This document shows positions 53,589 through 61,810 of a DNA stretch of 64,000 bases, in pieces. The notes beneath the pieces are model-generated. The model was not told the DNA's origin. It did no database searches and saw nothing but the letters and a program-made list of their open reading frames with translations. Position 1 is the first letter of the stretch. Each line of letters starts with the position of its first letter. The stretch is from Mesorhizobium sp. WSM4313 (GTDB lineage Bacteria; Pseudomonadota; Alphaproteobacteria; Rhizobiales; Rhizobiaceae). The position numbers and the translations under genes are program-made. The stretch covers positions 186,001-250,000 of the forward strand of contig NZ_NSFT01000003.1 in assembly GCF_002294725.1 (NCBI RefSeq), in the 5' to 3' direction.

Positions 53589-54473
53589 ATGCTCTACGAC
53601 ATCAAACTCCATTTGCATTACGACTACGCCGCTGCCGCCGGTGGCGGACGGCACCAGGTGCGCGTCATGCCGCAGACGATCGCCGGAGTGCAGCGCGTGA
53701 TCGCCGCCTCGCTGTCGTTCCAGCCGTCGCCGGCCGAGCGTGCCGATTTTTCCGATTTCTTCGGGAACAACGTCACCTCGATCGCTTTTCGCGACGCGCA
53801 TGAGACGCTCGACATCCGCATGAGCGCGCGCGTGTCTGTCTCGCGGCCCGAGCCAGGTCTCGATGTCTCGCCCGATATAAGCGGGCTGAGGTCGGAGCTC
53901 GATCTGGTACGCTCGCTATTGCCGTCCGCGCCGCATCATTTCCTCGCCGCCAGCGACCATGCCGGCATCGATGCGGCGATCACGGCCTATGCGCGGGAAA
54001 GCCTGGCCGGCTCAGCGGTGGCAACGGCGGCCGATCTCTGCAACCGCATCCATCGCGATTTCACCTATGACGGCAAGGCAACCACGGTGCAGACGCGGGC
54101 AAGCGACGCCTTCGCGCTGAAACGCGGCGTCTGCCAGGATTTCTCGCATATCATGATCGCCGGCCTGCGCGGGCTTGGCATTCCCGCCGGTTATGTCAGC
54201 GGCTTTTTGCGCACGATCCCGCCCAAGGGCAAGCCTCGGCTCGAGGGCGCCGATGCCATGCATGCCTGGGTCAAGGCCTGGTGCGGACGCGATGCCGGCT
54301 GGCAGGAGTTCGACCCGACCAACGGCATAAGGGCGAGCAACGACCATATCACGGTCGGCTACGGCCGCGACTATTCCGACGTCGCGCCGATCGTCGGCGT
54401 GTTGAAGACCACCGGCGGCCAGGTCGGCGAGCAAGCGGTCGACGTCATTCCGGTCGTCGTCGAAAAGGTGTAA
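53589..54473 (+). CDS. Transglutaminase-like cysteine protease-fold protein
   Basis: The 294-residue product has an N-terminal beta domain (MLYDIKLHLHYDYAAAAGGG) and a transglutaminase core with Cys182 (KRGVCQDFSH), His225 (DAMHAWVKAW) and Asp242 (WQEFDPTNGI). It is the shorter sibling of the N domain of the 47696 gene. Bacterial members mostly act as peptidases or amidases rather than cross-linkers. It has no signal peptide. It belongs to the same predicted operon, although a RIME-like repeat lies before it. Confidence 0.92.
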   Translation: MLYDIKLHLHYDYAAAAGGGRHQVRVMPQTIAGVQRVIAASLSFQPSPAERADFSDFFGNNVTSIAFRDAHETLDIRMSARVSVSRPEPGLDVSPDISGLRSELDLVRSLLPSAPHHFLAASDHAGIDAAITAYARESLAGSAVATAADLCNRIHRDFTYDGKATTVQTRASDAFALKRGVCQDFSHIMIAGLRGLGIPAGYVSGFLRTIPPKGKPRLEGADAMHAWVKAWCGRDAGWQEFDPTNGIRASNDHITVGYGRDYSDVAPIVGVLKTTGGQVGEQAVDVIPVVVEKV

Positions 54474-54583
54474 CGACAACCCGATTGCCCGTGGGCGCTT
54501 CTCAAATGCGCCTGCCGTCAGTATCCTGGGCACGGGATTGACGGGGGCGCGCGCCTGCGTGGGCGTGGCGCGCGGAGATAGAT

Positions 54584-55519
54584 TTGGAAGCGGTAAGCGT
54601 CATCATACCAGCACATGATGCGGCTCGGACGATTGCCCGGACGCTCGCTTCACTGGTTTCGGAAAAAGAAGTTATCGGCGAGGTGCTGCTGGTTGACGAT
54701 TCGTCGTCCGACGCCACCGCGGCCGTCGCGTCGGATTTGTCCTTGCAGTGCGGGTTGCCGCTGTGCGTCGTCAAATCGAGCTGCCGTGACGCCGGCGGCT
54801 CCAGGAATCTGGCTCTGGAGCAGGCCCGCTTTCCCTGGATCTATCTGATCGATGCCGACGATATTCATCTCGAAGGCGGCCTGCGCGCACTGCTGGCCAA
54901 GGCCGTAGGGGATCGAGGAGCGGACATGGTGGTCGGCGCCTACCGCCGACAGGTCGGCGGCGAGGAGCGGTCGACCAAGCTGCCGGGCGGCTACACGAAG
55001 AGCGGACCGGCCAATGCCTGCGCCTATCTCGAAGGGCGGATACGGTCGATCGCAGTCGGCAGCGCGCTGGTGTCGCGGCGGGTTGTCGGCGACACGAGGT
55101 TCCCCACCGGGCTCGCCTATGACGAGGACACGCTGTTTTGGGCGCGCCTGATGGCCAAAGCCTCGCTTGCGGTCCTGACGCGACCGATCTTCATCTATTT
55201 CGTCTCGGCGGAGCGTTCCGACGATCGTTTCACGATCAGGCCCGCCGCTTGCTTTCTCGAATGGCGCCTGGCGCTGCGCCGGCTCCGGTCCTGCGGCATC
55301 GCGGAGCGGTCGCTCAAGACCAGGGAAGGCCTCGTCGCCTTGAAGATCGCGCGCGTTCATTATGCGCGCGGTGATTTCGACATGGCGGGAAGATTCCTCA
55401 GCGTGGCCGAAGCTGCGCCACGGACGGGCGCGGCTGTCTGGCGGTGCATGCGCTATCGGCTGAAGATCGCGTTGCGGCGCCGGTTCTGGGCGCCGGCCGC
55501 CCAATTGCAACGCGCCTGA
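54584..55519 (+). CDS. Family 2 glycosyltransferase (TTG start)
   Basis: The 311-residue product has a GT-A fold: VSVIIPAHDAARTIARTLAS, the nucleotide-binding LLVDDSSSD, and the metal site YLIDADDIHLEGG. There is no membrane helix, so it uses a soluble or membrane-associated acceptor. The start is TTG at 54584 with GGAG about eight bases upstream. It is the first of three glycosyltransferase genes joined by overlaps (TGATG and ATGA). The acceptor could be a surface polysaccharide, or flagellin given the neighbouring island; neither is shown by sequence. Confidence 0.87.
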   Translation: MEAVSVIIPAHDAARTIARTLASLVSEKEVIGEVLLVDDSSSDATAAVASDLSLQCGLPLCVVKSSCRDAGGSRNLALEQARFPWIYLIDADDIHLEGGLRALLAKAVGDRGADMVVGAYRRQVGGEERSTKLPGGYTKSGPANACAYLEGRIRSIAVGSALVSRRVVGDTRFPTGLAYDEDTLFWARLMAKASLAVLTRPIFIYFVSAERSDDRFTIRPAACFLEWRLALRRLRSCGIAERSLKTREGLVALKIARVHYARGDFDMAGRFLSVAEAAPRTGAAVWRCMRYRLKIALRRRFWAPAAQLQRA

Positions 55520-56391
55520 TGGCCGCAAGGCCGGATCTCGCGGTCGTGGTGATTGGTTTGCGGGCACCCGCCTCACTGGCGGCTGCGGTAAGGTCGGTGC
55601 TCGACCAGAATGTTCCGCTCGAGATCGTGGTGGTGAATTCCGGCGGCGGCGACGCCATGGCGCTGCTTGCCGATTGCGGCATCGGCGTAACTGTCATCGA
55701 TGTCGAGGAGCGGTTGTTTGCCGGGGCCGCGCGAAATCGCGGCATCGCTGCAACGCAGGCTCCGTTCATCGCCTTTCTCGCGGATGATTGCCTGGCCTGT
55801 CCGCAATGGGCCGAAATCCGGCTGCAGCGTCACCGGGAGGGTGCCGCGGCTGTGGCGAGCGCCGTCCTCAACAGCCATCCGCGCAATCTAGTCGCCTGCG
55901 CGGCGCATCTCGTCACCTATATGCGACGCCTGCCCGGTCTCCCGGCCGGGAAGGCGCAGTGCTACGGCGTTTCGTTCGACCGGAAGTTGTTCGAGCGATA
56001 TGGAGCGTTCGACGAGGGGCTGAAGTCCGGAGAAGACACCGAATTCATGGCCAGACTGCCGGAGGCTCTGCGGCCGGTCTGGGAACCGAGGGTCCTGACC
56101 GTTCACCGCAACGAGATGAGCTTGTCCGGCTTGCTTGCCGACCAGTATCGCCGCGGGCGCCGCTATGGCGCCTATCTCCGGTCCCTCGACACCGGAAAAC
56201 CCATGCGTCCGTTCCGAAAGGTGTTCCGCGACCGGCGCAATGTCGGCAAGCTGATCAAGGAGGGGTTGTCCGGCAAGGACAGGACCTTCGCAAGGCTGTC
56301 GCTGCCGATCGTGTGGCTGGCATTGTTCGCCAAATCGCTGGGGGCGTCCGCCGGCGCCCGGCATGGCGACACGACGGAGGACCGGCGATGA
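55519..56391 (+). CDS. Family 2 glycosyltransferase, second of three
   Basis: From MAARPDLAVVVIGLRAPASL the product is 290 residues. It has VVVIGLR-type strand starts, RLFAGAARNRGIAATQAPFI and the DxD-like FLADDCLACPQW. An acceptor-side EDTEFMARL follows. The ATG at 55519 shares one base with the previous stop. The C-terminal part is basic and ends near a short hydrophobic stretch (LPIVWLALFAKSLGA), perhaps a membrane anchor. Confidence 0.85.
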   Translation: MAARPDLAVVVIGLRAPASLAAAVRSVLDQNVPLEIVVVNSGGGDAMALLADCGIGVTVIDVEERLFAGAARNRGIAATQAPFIAFLADDCLACPQWAEIRLQRHREGAAAVASAVLNSHPRNLVACAAHLVTYMRRLPGLPAGKAQCYGVSFDRKLFERYGAFDEGLKSGEDTEFMARLPEALRPVWEPRVLTVHRNEMSLSGLLADQYRRGRRYGAYLRSLDTGKPMRPFRKVFRDRRNVGKLIKEGLSGKDRTFARLSLPIVWLALFAKSLGASAGARHGDTTEDRR

Positions 56392-57131
56392 TCACCATCG
56401 AGATGAAGCCGCCGCGTCGGCGGCGCGGCCGATGGTTTTGGTCACAGCGCAAAATCGTCGCCGTTTTCAGCTACCGCTACGATCAGCATCTCGTGCCCGA
56501 CCTTATCGCCAATCTCGAGCCTGTCGTCGACGGCTGGATCGCCTATGACGACCGCGCCTCGGAGGGGCTTTTCAGCAGCGAGCCGCAGAGGCGGCGTGCG
56601 CTTATCGCCGCGGCCCATGAGGCCGGCGCCGATTGGGTTCTGGCCATGGATCCTGATGAAAGGCTGGAACAAGCCGTTGCCGGCCGGATCGGCCGCCTGA
56701 CCAGCGGGTCCAGGCGCATCGCCTGGGGGTTCCGCTGTCGGGAGCTGTATACGCCGGCCAGCTACAGGATCGACGGTCGCTGGGGCCAGAAGATGCAGCA
56801 CAGGCTTTTTGCCGCCTATCCCCCTGACCGTTATCGATCGAAAGAACTGCACGGCGCCTGGTTTCCCGACGATATCGGCTTCAGGCTCGAGGATAGCGGT
56901 CTCAATCTTTATCATTTGAAGATGATCGAGCCAAAGCGGCGCGCAGCGCGTCGCGACCTCTACAATTGCCTCGACCCGGATCGCCGGCTGCAGCAGATCG
57001 GCTACGACTATCTGGCGGACGAGTCGGGAATGGTTCTCGAGGCCGTGCCGGCCGGGCGAGAGTACGTTCCCGCTCATGCCGACGACGGCGGGCTCTGGAT
57101 GGCGGATCTCTCCGCCATGCGGCGGGACTGA
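56388..57131 (+). CDS. Glycosyltransferase family 2-like protein, third of three
   Basis: The 247-residue product opens with a basic patch (PPRRRRGRWFW), then VAVFSYRYDQHLVPDLIANL and DWVLAMDPDERLEQAVAGRI, the latter holding the DPDE metal-type site. This resembles glycosyltransferases with glycosidic or aglycone acceptors in polysaccharide clusters. It overlaps the preceding gene by ATGA and precedes topoisomerase IB by 63 bases. Confidence 0.78.
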   Translation: MITIEMKPPRRRRGRWFWSQRKIVAVFSYRYDQHLVPDLIANLEPVVDGWIAYDDRASEGLFSSEPQRRRALIAAAHEAGADWVLAMDPDERLEQAVAGRIGRLTSGSRRIAWGFRCRELYTPASYRIDGRWGQKMQHRLFAAYPPDRYRSKELHGAWFPDDIGFRLEDSGLNLYHLKMIEPKRRAARRDLYNCLDPDRRLQQIGYDYLADESGMVLEAVPAGREYVPAHADDGGLWMADLSAMRRD

Positions 57132-57194
57132 AAGCTGTTTCGGAACCAGCCGCCGGTTACGCGGCTTATCTACGGGAACTTCCGTGGAGCCATC

Positions 57195-58286
57195 ATGCTG
57201 CAACAATCGCGATCCTGCGTCGACCGGCCGGCAGGCGAGGACCGAAGCCGGAAAGACGGTGCGCAGGATTCGGCCGAGCGCGCGTCGCTCAGCTATGTCA
57301 GCGACACCGATCCCGGCGTCCGACGATTGAGAAAAGGCAAGGGATTTTCCTATGTCGGTCCGAACGGGCGCAAGGTCAGCGCGGAGACACTTGCCCGCAT
57401 CAAGGCGATCGTCATTCCGCCGGCCTGGACGGATGTATGGATATCCCCCGATCCGGACGGCCACATCCAGGCAACAGGTCGGGATCAGCGGGGCCGCAAG
57501 CAGTACCGCTATCACCCGCAATGGACCGAGGAACGCGACGGCGTCAAATATTCCAGCCTCGTCGCCTTCGCGGAAAGCCTGCCTGCCCTCAGGCGGCAGA
57601 TCGATGCCGATCTGCGCCGCCACGGGCTGCCGATGGAGCGCGTCGTCGCCTCGGTGGTCTGGTTGCTCGACAACACCATGATCCGGATAGGCAACGCGGC
57701 CTATGCGCGCGACAACAAGAGTTTCGGACTGACCACGCTGCGTGACCGCCATGTCGAGATCACGGGCTCCAGCCTACGCTTCGCCTTCAAGGGCAAATCG
57801 GGCAAGGAATGGAAGCTGAAGCTGGCCGATCGCCGCATCGCCAAGGTCGTGCGCGGCGCCCAGGATCTGCCGGGACAGAAGCTGTTCCAATATCTCGACG
57901 AGGACGGCGACCGGCGGCCGGTGCGCTCGGAGGACGTCAACCGCTATATTCGCGAGGCATCCGGCGCTGAATTCAGCTCAAAGCATTTCCGCACCTGGGG
58001 CGGCACGATCCATGCAGCGTCGCTGTTTGCCGGGACCGAGCTGCCGGAAAGCAAAACGCAGCAAAACCGGGTCATCAACAGCGTCGTCGACAAGGTCGCC
58101 GAGCGGTTGGGCAACACCCGTGCCGTCTGTCGCAAATGCTACATCCACCCGCTGGTGTTCGAGGCGTGGAGCAACGGGCGCCTGCTCGACGAAATGGCCG
58201 AAGCCAATAAGCGCAAGCGCGTCATACCCGGTCTCGACGAGGAAGAAACGCTGGTGCTCAGATGGCTGCAGGCGCGCGGCGCCTGA
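57195..58286 (+). CDS. DNA topoisomerase IB (poxvirus type)
   Basis: The 363-residue product has the N-terminal domain (SYVSDTDPGVRRLRKGKGFS; IKAIVIPPAWTDVWISPDPD) and a tyrosine-recombinase-like catalytic domain. Candidate active-site residues are Arg164 (IRIGN), Lys201 (FKGKSG), Arg266 (FRTWGG) and nucleophile Tyr316 (RKCYIHP). It relaxes supercoils by single-strand cleavage with a 3' phosphotyrosine. Bacterial copies like this are common in alphaproteobacteria and are not essential. A TCGATAAA/TTTATCGA palindrome (58322-58341) follows. Confidence 0.93.
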   Translation: MLQQSRSCVDRPAGEDRSRKDGAQDSAERASLSYVSDTDPGVRRLRKGKGFSYVGPNGRKVSAETLARIKAIVIPPAWTDVWISPDPDGHIQATGRDQRGRKQYRYHPQWTEERDGVKYSSLVAFAESLPALRRQIDADLRRHGLPMERVVASVVWLLDNTMIRIGNAAYARDNKSFGLTTLRDRHVEITGSSLRFAFKGKSGKEWKLKLADRRIAKVVRGAQDLPGQKLFQYLDEDGDRRPVRSEDVNRYIREASGAEFSSKHFRTWGGTIHAASLFAGTELPESKTQQNRVINSVVDKVAERLGNTRAVCRKCYIHPLVFEAWSNGRLLDEMAEANKRKRVIPGLDEEETLVLRWLQARGA

Positions 58287-58321
58287 CAGGCGGTTGCGGA
58301 GATCGTCAAGTCAGTGATCCC

Positions 58322-58341
58322 TCGATAAATTTTTTTATCGA
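58322..58341. terminator. Palindrome after topoisomerase IB
   Basis: A perfect 8-bp stem TCGATAAA-TTTT-TTTATCGA lies 36 bases past the stop codon. Its own loop and right arm supply seven T residues, so it could end the topoisomerase transcript. It also sits just upstream of the candidate ECF promoter at 58347. Confidence 0.5.
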
Positions 58342-58346
58342 CCTGG

Positions 58347-58373
58347 TGTCGGGAAGGGTCCTAGTGTCGCGTC
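58347..58373 (+). promoter_or_regulatory. Candidate ECF42-type promoter of the DGPF/sigma factor operon
   Basis: TGTCGG (58347-58352), a 17-base spacer and CGTC (58370-58373) resemble the TGTCG-type -35 and CG(A/T)C-type -10 reported for ECF42 sigma factors. The site lies 24 bases before the ATG of the DGPF gene, which is followed by the sigma factor gene itself, as expected for autoregulation. Motif-only call. Confidence 0.55.
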
Positions 58374-58396
58374 CTTTGATACGGAAAGGACCTGCC

Positions 58397-58771
58397 ATGC
58401 TTTACGCCATCCTCTGCTACGCCTCCGAAGACGTCGTCTGCTCCTGGAGCAAGGAACAGGACGACGAGGTCATGGCAAAGCTCCTCAACGTGCAGGACAA
58501 ATACGCCAAGGCGGGCCGGCTGGGGCCGGTGGCGCGCCTGTTGCCGACGACGGCGGCCACGACGCTGCGAAAGGTCAAAGGGGAATCGATCGTGCTCGAC
58601 GGCCCATTCGCCGAGACCAAGGAACAATTCCTCGGCTTCTACACGCTCGAATGCAACGATCTCGACGAAGCCGTCGAATTCGCGCGCGAGCTTTCCGAAG
58701 TCAATCCGAGCGGCGGCTCCTACGAGATCCGGCCGGTTTCGGTATTCAATCCGACAAAGGTCGCGGTATGA
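58397..58771 (+). CDS. DGPF/YciI-like protein
   Basis: The 124-residue product is a YCII/DGPF family protein: VLDGPFAETKEQFLGFYTLE contains the DGPF motif with its His/Asp-type surroundings, and the start MLYAILCYASEDVVCSWSKE is typical. Such small dimeric proteins accompany ECF41/ECF42 sigma factors, with unknown biochemistry. AAAGGA six bases before the ATG supports the start. The stop overlaps the sigma gene ATG (ATGA). Confidence 0.9.
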   Translation: MLYAILCYASEDVVCSWSKEQDDEVMAKLLNVQDKYAKAGRLGPVARLLPTTAATTLRKVKGESIVLDGPFAETKEQFLGFYTLECNDLDEAVEFARELSEVNPSGGSYEIRPVSVFNPTKVAV

Positions 58772-60042
58772 CGGAACTCGCCTGGATAAACGCCGCGATC
58801 AGCAATGCCCGCCCGCAGGCGATGGGCGCGCTGCTGCGCTACTTCCGCGACCTCGACGCCGCGGAAGAGGCTTTCCAGGACGCATGCCTGAGGGCGCTCA
58901 ACAACTGGCCGAAGAACGGGCCGCCACGCGATCCCGCGGCCTGGCTGATCTTCGTCGGACGCAACAGCGGCATCGACGCCGTGCGCAAGCGCGCCAAGCA
59001 GGCGCCGATGCCGGAAGAGGACCAGATTTCCGATCTCGAGGATGCCGAAGGCGATATGGCCGAGCGGCTGGACGGCGCGCATTATCGCGACGATATCCTG
59101 CGGCTTCTGTTCATCTGCTGCCATCCGGATCTGCCGGCGACGCAGCAGATCGCGGTGGCGCTGCGCATCGTGTCCGGCCTCACCGTCAAGCAGATCGCGC
59201 GCGCCTTTCTCGTCGGCGAGAGCGCCATGGAACAGCGCATCACCCGCGCCAAGGCGCGCATTGCCGATGCCGGCGTGCCGTTCGAGACGCCGGGCGCGGT
59301 TGAGCGCTCGGAGCGGCTCGCCGCAGTCTCCGCAATGGTCTATCTGATCTTCAACGAGGGCTATTCGAGCAATGGCGGCGAGGCGCCGGCTCGCGCGCCG
59401 CTGTGCGAGGAGGCGATCCGGCTCGCCCGGCTGCTGCTCAGGCTGTTCCAGCAGGAACCTGAAATCATGGGGCTGACGGCGCTGCTGCTTCTCCAGCATG
59501 CGCGGGCACCGGCGCGTTTCGACGAAGACGGCGAGATCGTGCTGCTCGAGGACCAGGACCGCTCGCTCTGGAGCCGCAAGATGATCGACGAGGGCTTGGC
59601 GCTGGTCGACAAGGCGCTGCGCCACCGCAAGCCCGGCCCTTATCAGGTGCAGGCGGCGATCGCAGCGCTGCATGCGCGGGCGGCGACGGCCGAGGATACC
59701 GACTGGACCGAGATCGACCTGCTCTATGGTCTGCTGGAGCAGATGCAGCCGTCGCCGGTGGTAACGCTCAACCGCGCCGTCGCGGTCAGCAAGGTGCGCG
59801 GCCCGGAAGCCGCACTTGCCATGATCGAGCCGCTGGAAGAGCGGCTGTCGGGCTATTTTCACTTCTTTGGGCTGAGGGGCGGGCTGCTGATGCAGCTTGG
59901 GCGCAACGACGAGGCGCGCATCGCCTTCGACCGCGCCATCGCCCTGGCCAACACCGCGGCCGAGGCGGCGCATATCCGCATGCATATCGACCGGCTGATC
60001 AAGGAAAGCACTGAGAAGTCTTCCTTCCAAAAAGCGCGCTGA
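58768..60042 (+). CDS. ECF42-group sigma factor with TPR-like C-terminal extension
   Basis: The 424-residue product is a sigma-70 family ECF protein. Region 2 spans about 10-75 (LDAAEEAFQDACLRALNNWP, WLIFVGRNSGIDAVRKRAK) and region 4 about 115-165 (LTVKQIARAFLVGESAMEQR). A helical extension of over 200 residues follows (TPR-like: RIAFDRAIALANTAAEAAHI). This long extension plus the DGPF neighbour is the hallmark of ECF42, where the extension, not an anti-sigma factor, controls activity. No anti-sigma gene is next to it. The probable autoregulated promoter is at 58347. Confidence 0.92.
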   Translation: MTELAWINAAISNARPQAMGALLRYFRDLDAAEEAFQDACLRALNNWPKNGPPRDPAAWLIFVGRNSGIDAVRKRAKQAPMPEEDQISDLEDAEGDMAERLDGAHYRDDILRLLFICCHPDLPATQQIAVALRIVSGLTVKQIARAFLVGESAMEQRITRAKARIADAGVPFETPGAVERSERLAAVSAMVYLIFNEGYSSNGGEAPARAPLCEEAIRLARLLLRLFQQEPEIMGLTALLLLQHARAPARFDEDGEIVLLEDQDRSLWSRKMIDEGLALVDKALRHRKPGPYQVQAAIAALHARAATAEDTDWTEIDLLYGLLEQMQPSPVVTLNRAVAVSKVRGPEAALAMIEPLEERLSGYFHFFGLRGGLLMQLGRNDEARIAFDRAIALANTAAEAAHIRMHIDRLIKESTEKSSFQKAR

Positions 60043-60221
60043 TCCGGCTTCGCCGTCTGGCCCAATTTCGCAATCCGGCCTTGGACCATGCCGGGGTAGC
60101 GGTTTTCCCCCGAAACGCGTAATGCCACGCCATGAAAGCGCCCGGCTGTGCCCGACGGCACGGACATGGCGCATGGCTTCCACGCCCGTCCCATGAGCGG
60201 CGGGATATGAAAGGGACAAAA
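60043..60221. promoter_or_regulatory. Leader region of the ALDH7 gene with nested inverted repeats
   Basis: The 179-base gap contains CGCCATG (60128-60134) pairing with CATGGCG (60165-60171), and inside it GTGCC-CGAC-type pairing with GGCAC (60048-type core at 60148-60161). This could be a leader hairpin or an operator. No promoter consensus was assigned and no small gene was found. Confidence 0.3.
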
Positions 60222-61736
60222 ATGACGTTAGCGAAGGAAACCGCTTCACTTCTTGAGAAACTGGGCGTCGCCAAAGATGCGCTTTCGGGGGGCGACCTGA
60301 TCGTGCGCAGCCCGGTGACGGGCGAACAGATCGCGGCGCTGAAGTCGATCTCGGCCGCCGACGCCGGCAAGGCCATCGATGCCGCGCACAAGGCTTTCCA
60401 GGCCTGGCGGCTGGTGCCGGGGCCAAAGCGCGGCGAGCTGGTGCGCCTGCTCGGCGAGGAGCTGCGCGCGCATAAGGACGAGCTTGGCCGGCTGGTGTCG
60501 ATCGAGGTCGGCAAGATCCCGTCCGAGGGGCTGGGCGAAGTCCAGGAGATGATCGACATCTGCGATTTCGCCGTCGGCCTTTCCCGGCAACTCTATGGCC
60601 TCACCATCGCCACCGAGCGCCCCGGACACCGCATGATGGAGACCTGGCATCCGCTCGGCGTCGTCGGGGTGATCTCGGCCTTCAATTTCCCGGTTGCCGT
60701 TTGGTCTTGGAACTCGGCGCTGGCCTTCGTCTGCGGCGACGCGGTGGTGTGGAAACCGTCGGAAAAGACGCCGCTGACGGCGCTTGCCTGCGAGGCGATC
60801 TTCAAGCGCGCCGCCAAGCGTTTCGGCACTGATGCGCCGGCAGGACTGCTCCAGGTGCTGATCGGCGACCGCGCCGCCGGCGAGGTGCTGGTGGATCATC
60901 CGAAGGTGCCGCTGGTCTCGGCCACCGGCTCGACCCGCATGGGCCGCGAGGTCGGCCCCAGGCTCGCCAGGCGTTTTGCGCGCGCCGTGCTTGAGCTCGG
61001 CGGCAACAATGCCGGCATCGTCACGCCCACCGCCGATCTCGACATGGCGCTGCGGGCGATTGCCTTCGGCGCCATGGGCACGGCCGGCCAACGTTGCACC
61101 ACGTTGCGGCGCCTGTTCGTGCATGACAGCGTCTATGACGCGCTCTTGCCGCGGCTGAAGAAGGCCTATCAGTCCGTCTCGGTCGGCAATCCGCTGGAGG
61201 GCAAGGCGCTGGTCGGTCCGCTGATCGACAAGGCGGCCTTCGACAACATGCAGAAGGCATTGAAGGAGGCTGAAGCGCATGGCGGCAAGGTGACCGGCGG
61301 CACGCGGGTCGAGAACGGCCACCCGGACGCCTATTATGTGCATCCGGCACTGGTCGAGATGCCTGCCCAGGTCTCGCCGGTGACGGAAGAGACCTTCGCG
61401 CCGATCCTCTATGTGATGAAATACTCCGATTTCGACGAGGCGCTGGAGCAGCACAATGCCGTGGGCGCCGGCCTGTCATCGTCGATCTTCACGCGCGACC
61501 TGCAGGAATCAGAGCGCTTCCTAGGCGTCGACGGTTCGGATTGCGGCATCGCCAACGTCAATATCGGCACTTCGGGCGCGGAGATCGGCGGCGCCTTCGG
61601 CGGCGAGAAGGAGACGGGCGGCGGCCGCGAGAGCGGCTCGGACGCCTGGAAGGCGTATATGCGCCGCGCCACCAACACGGTGAACTATTCCAAGGCGCTG
61701 CCGTTGGCGCAGGGCGTGTCGTTCGACATCGATTGA
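60222..61736 (+). CDS. ALDH7-family aldehyde dehydrogenase (alpha-aminoadipic semialdehyde dehydrogenase)
   Basis: From MTLAKETASLLEKLGV the product is 504 residues. It has SAFNFPVAVWSWNSALAFVC, the catalytic LELGGNN region and catalytic cysteine in GTAGQRCTTLRRLF, an ALDH7 (antiquitin/Pcd/AmaB) signature. Such enzymes oxidise alpha-aminoadipic semialdehyde (piperideine-6-carboxylate) to aminoadipate in lysine breakdown. AAAGGG precedes the ATG at 60222; an ATG five codons earlier is also possible. With gcdH 13 kb away it fits lysine catabolism. Confidence 0.88.
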   Translation: MTLAKETASLLEKLGVAKDALSGGDLIVRSPVTGEQIAALKSISAADAGKAIDAAHKAFQAWRLVPGPKRGELVRLLGEELRAHKDELGRLVSIEVGKIPSEGLGEVQEMIDICDFAVGLSRQLYGLTIATERPGHRMMETWHPLGVVGVISAFNFPVAVWSWNSALAFVCGDAVVWKPSEKTPLTALACEAIFKRAAKRFGTDAPAGLLQVLIGDRAAGEVLVDHPKVPLVSATGSTRMGREVGPRLARRFARAVLELGGNNAGIVTPTADLDMALRAIAFGAMGTAGQRCTTLRRLFVHDSVYDALLPRLKKAYQSVSVGNPLEGKALVGPLIDKAAFDNMQKALKEAEAHGGKVTGGTRVENGHPDAYYVHPALVEMPAQVSPVTEETFAPILYVMKYSDFDEALEQHNAVGAGLSSSIFTRDLQESERFLGVDGSDCGIANVNIGTSGAEIGGAFGGEKETGGGRESGSDAWKAYMRRATNTVNYSKALPLAQGVSFDID

Positions 61737-61810
61737 GGACGAAGCGACGGGTCGCCCGCGAGCTGACCCGGCTCGAGATCAGGCCATGCGGGCGGAAGGC
61801 GAGCGATTGC

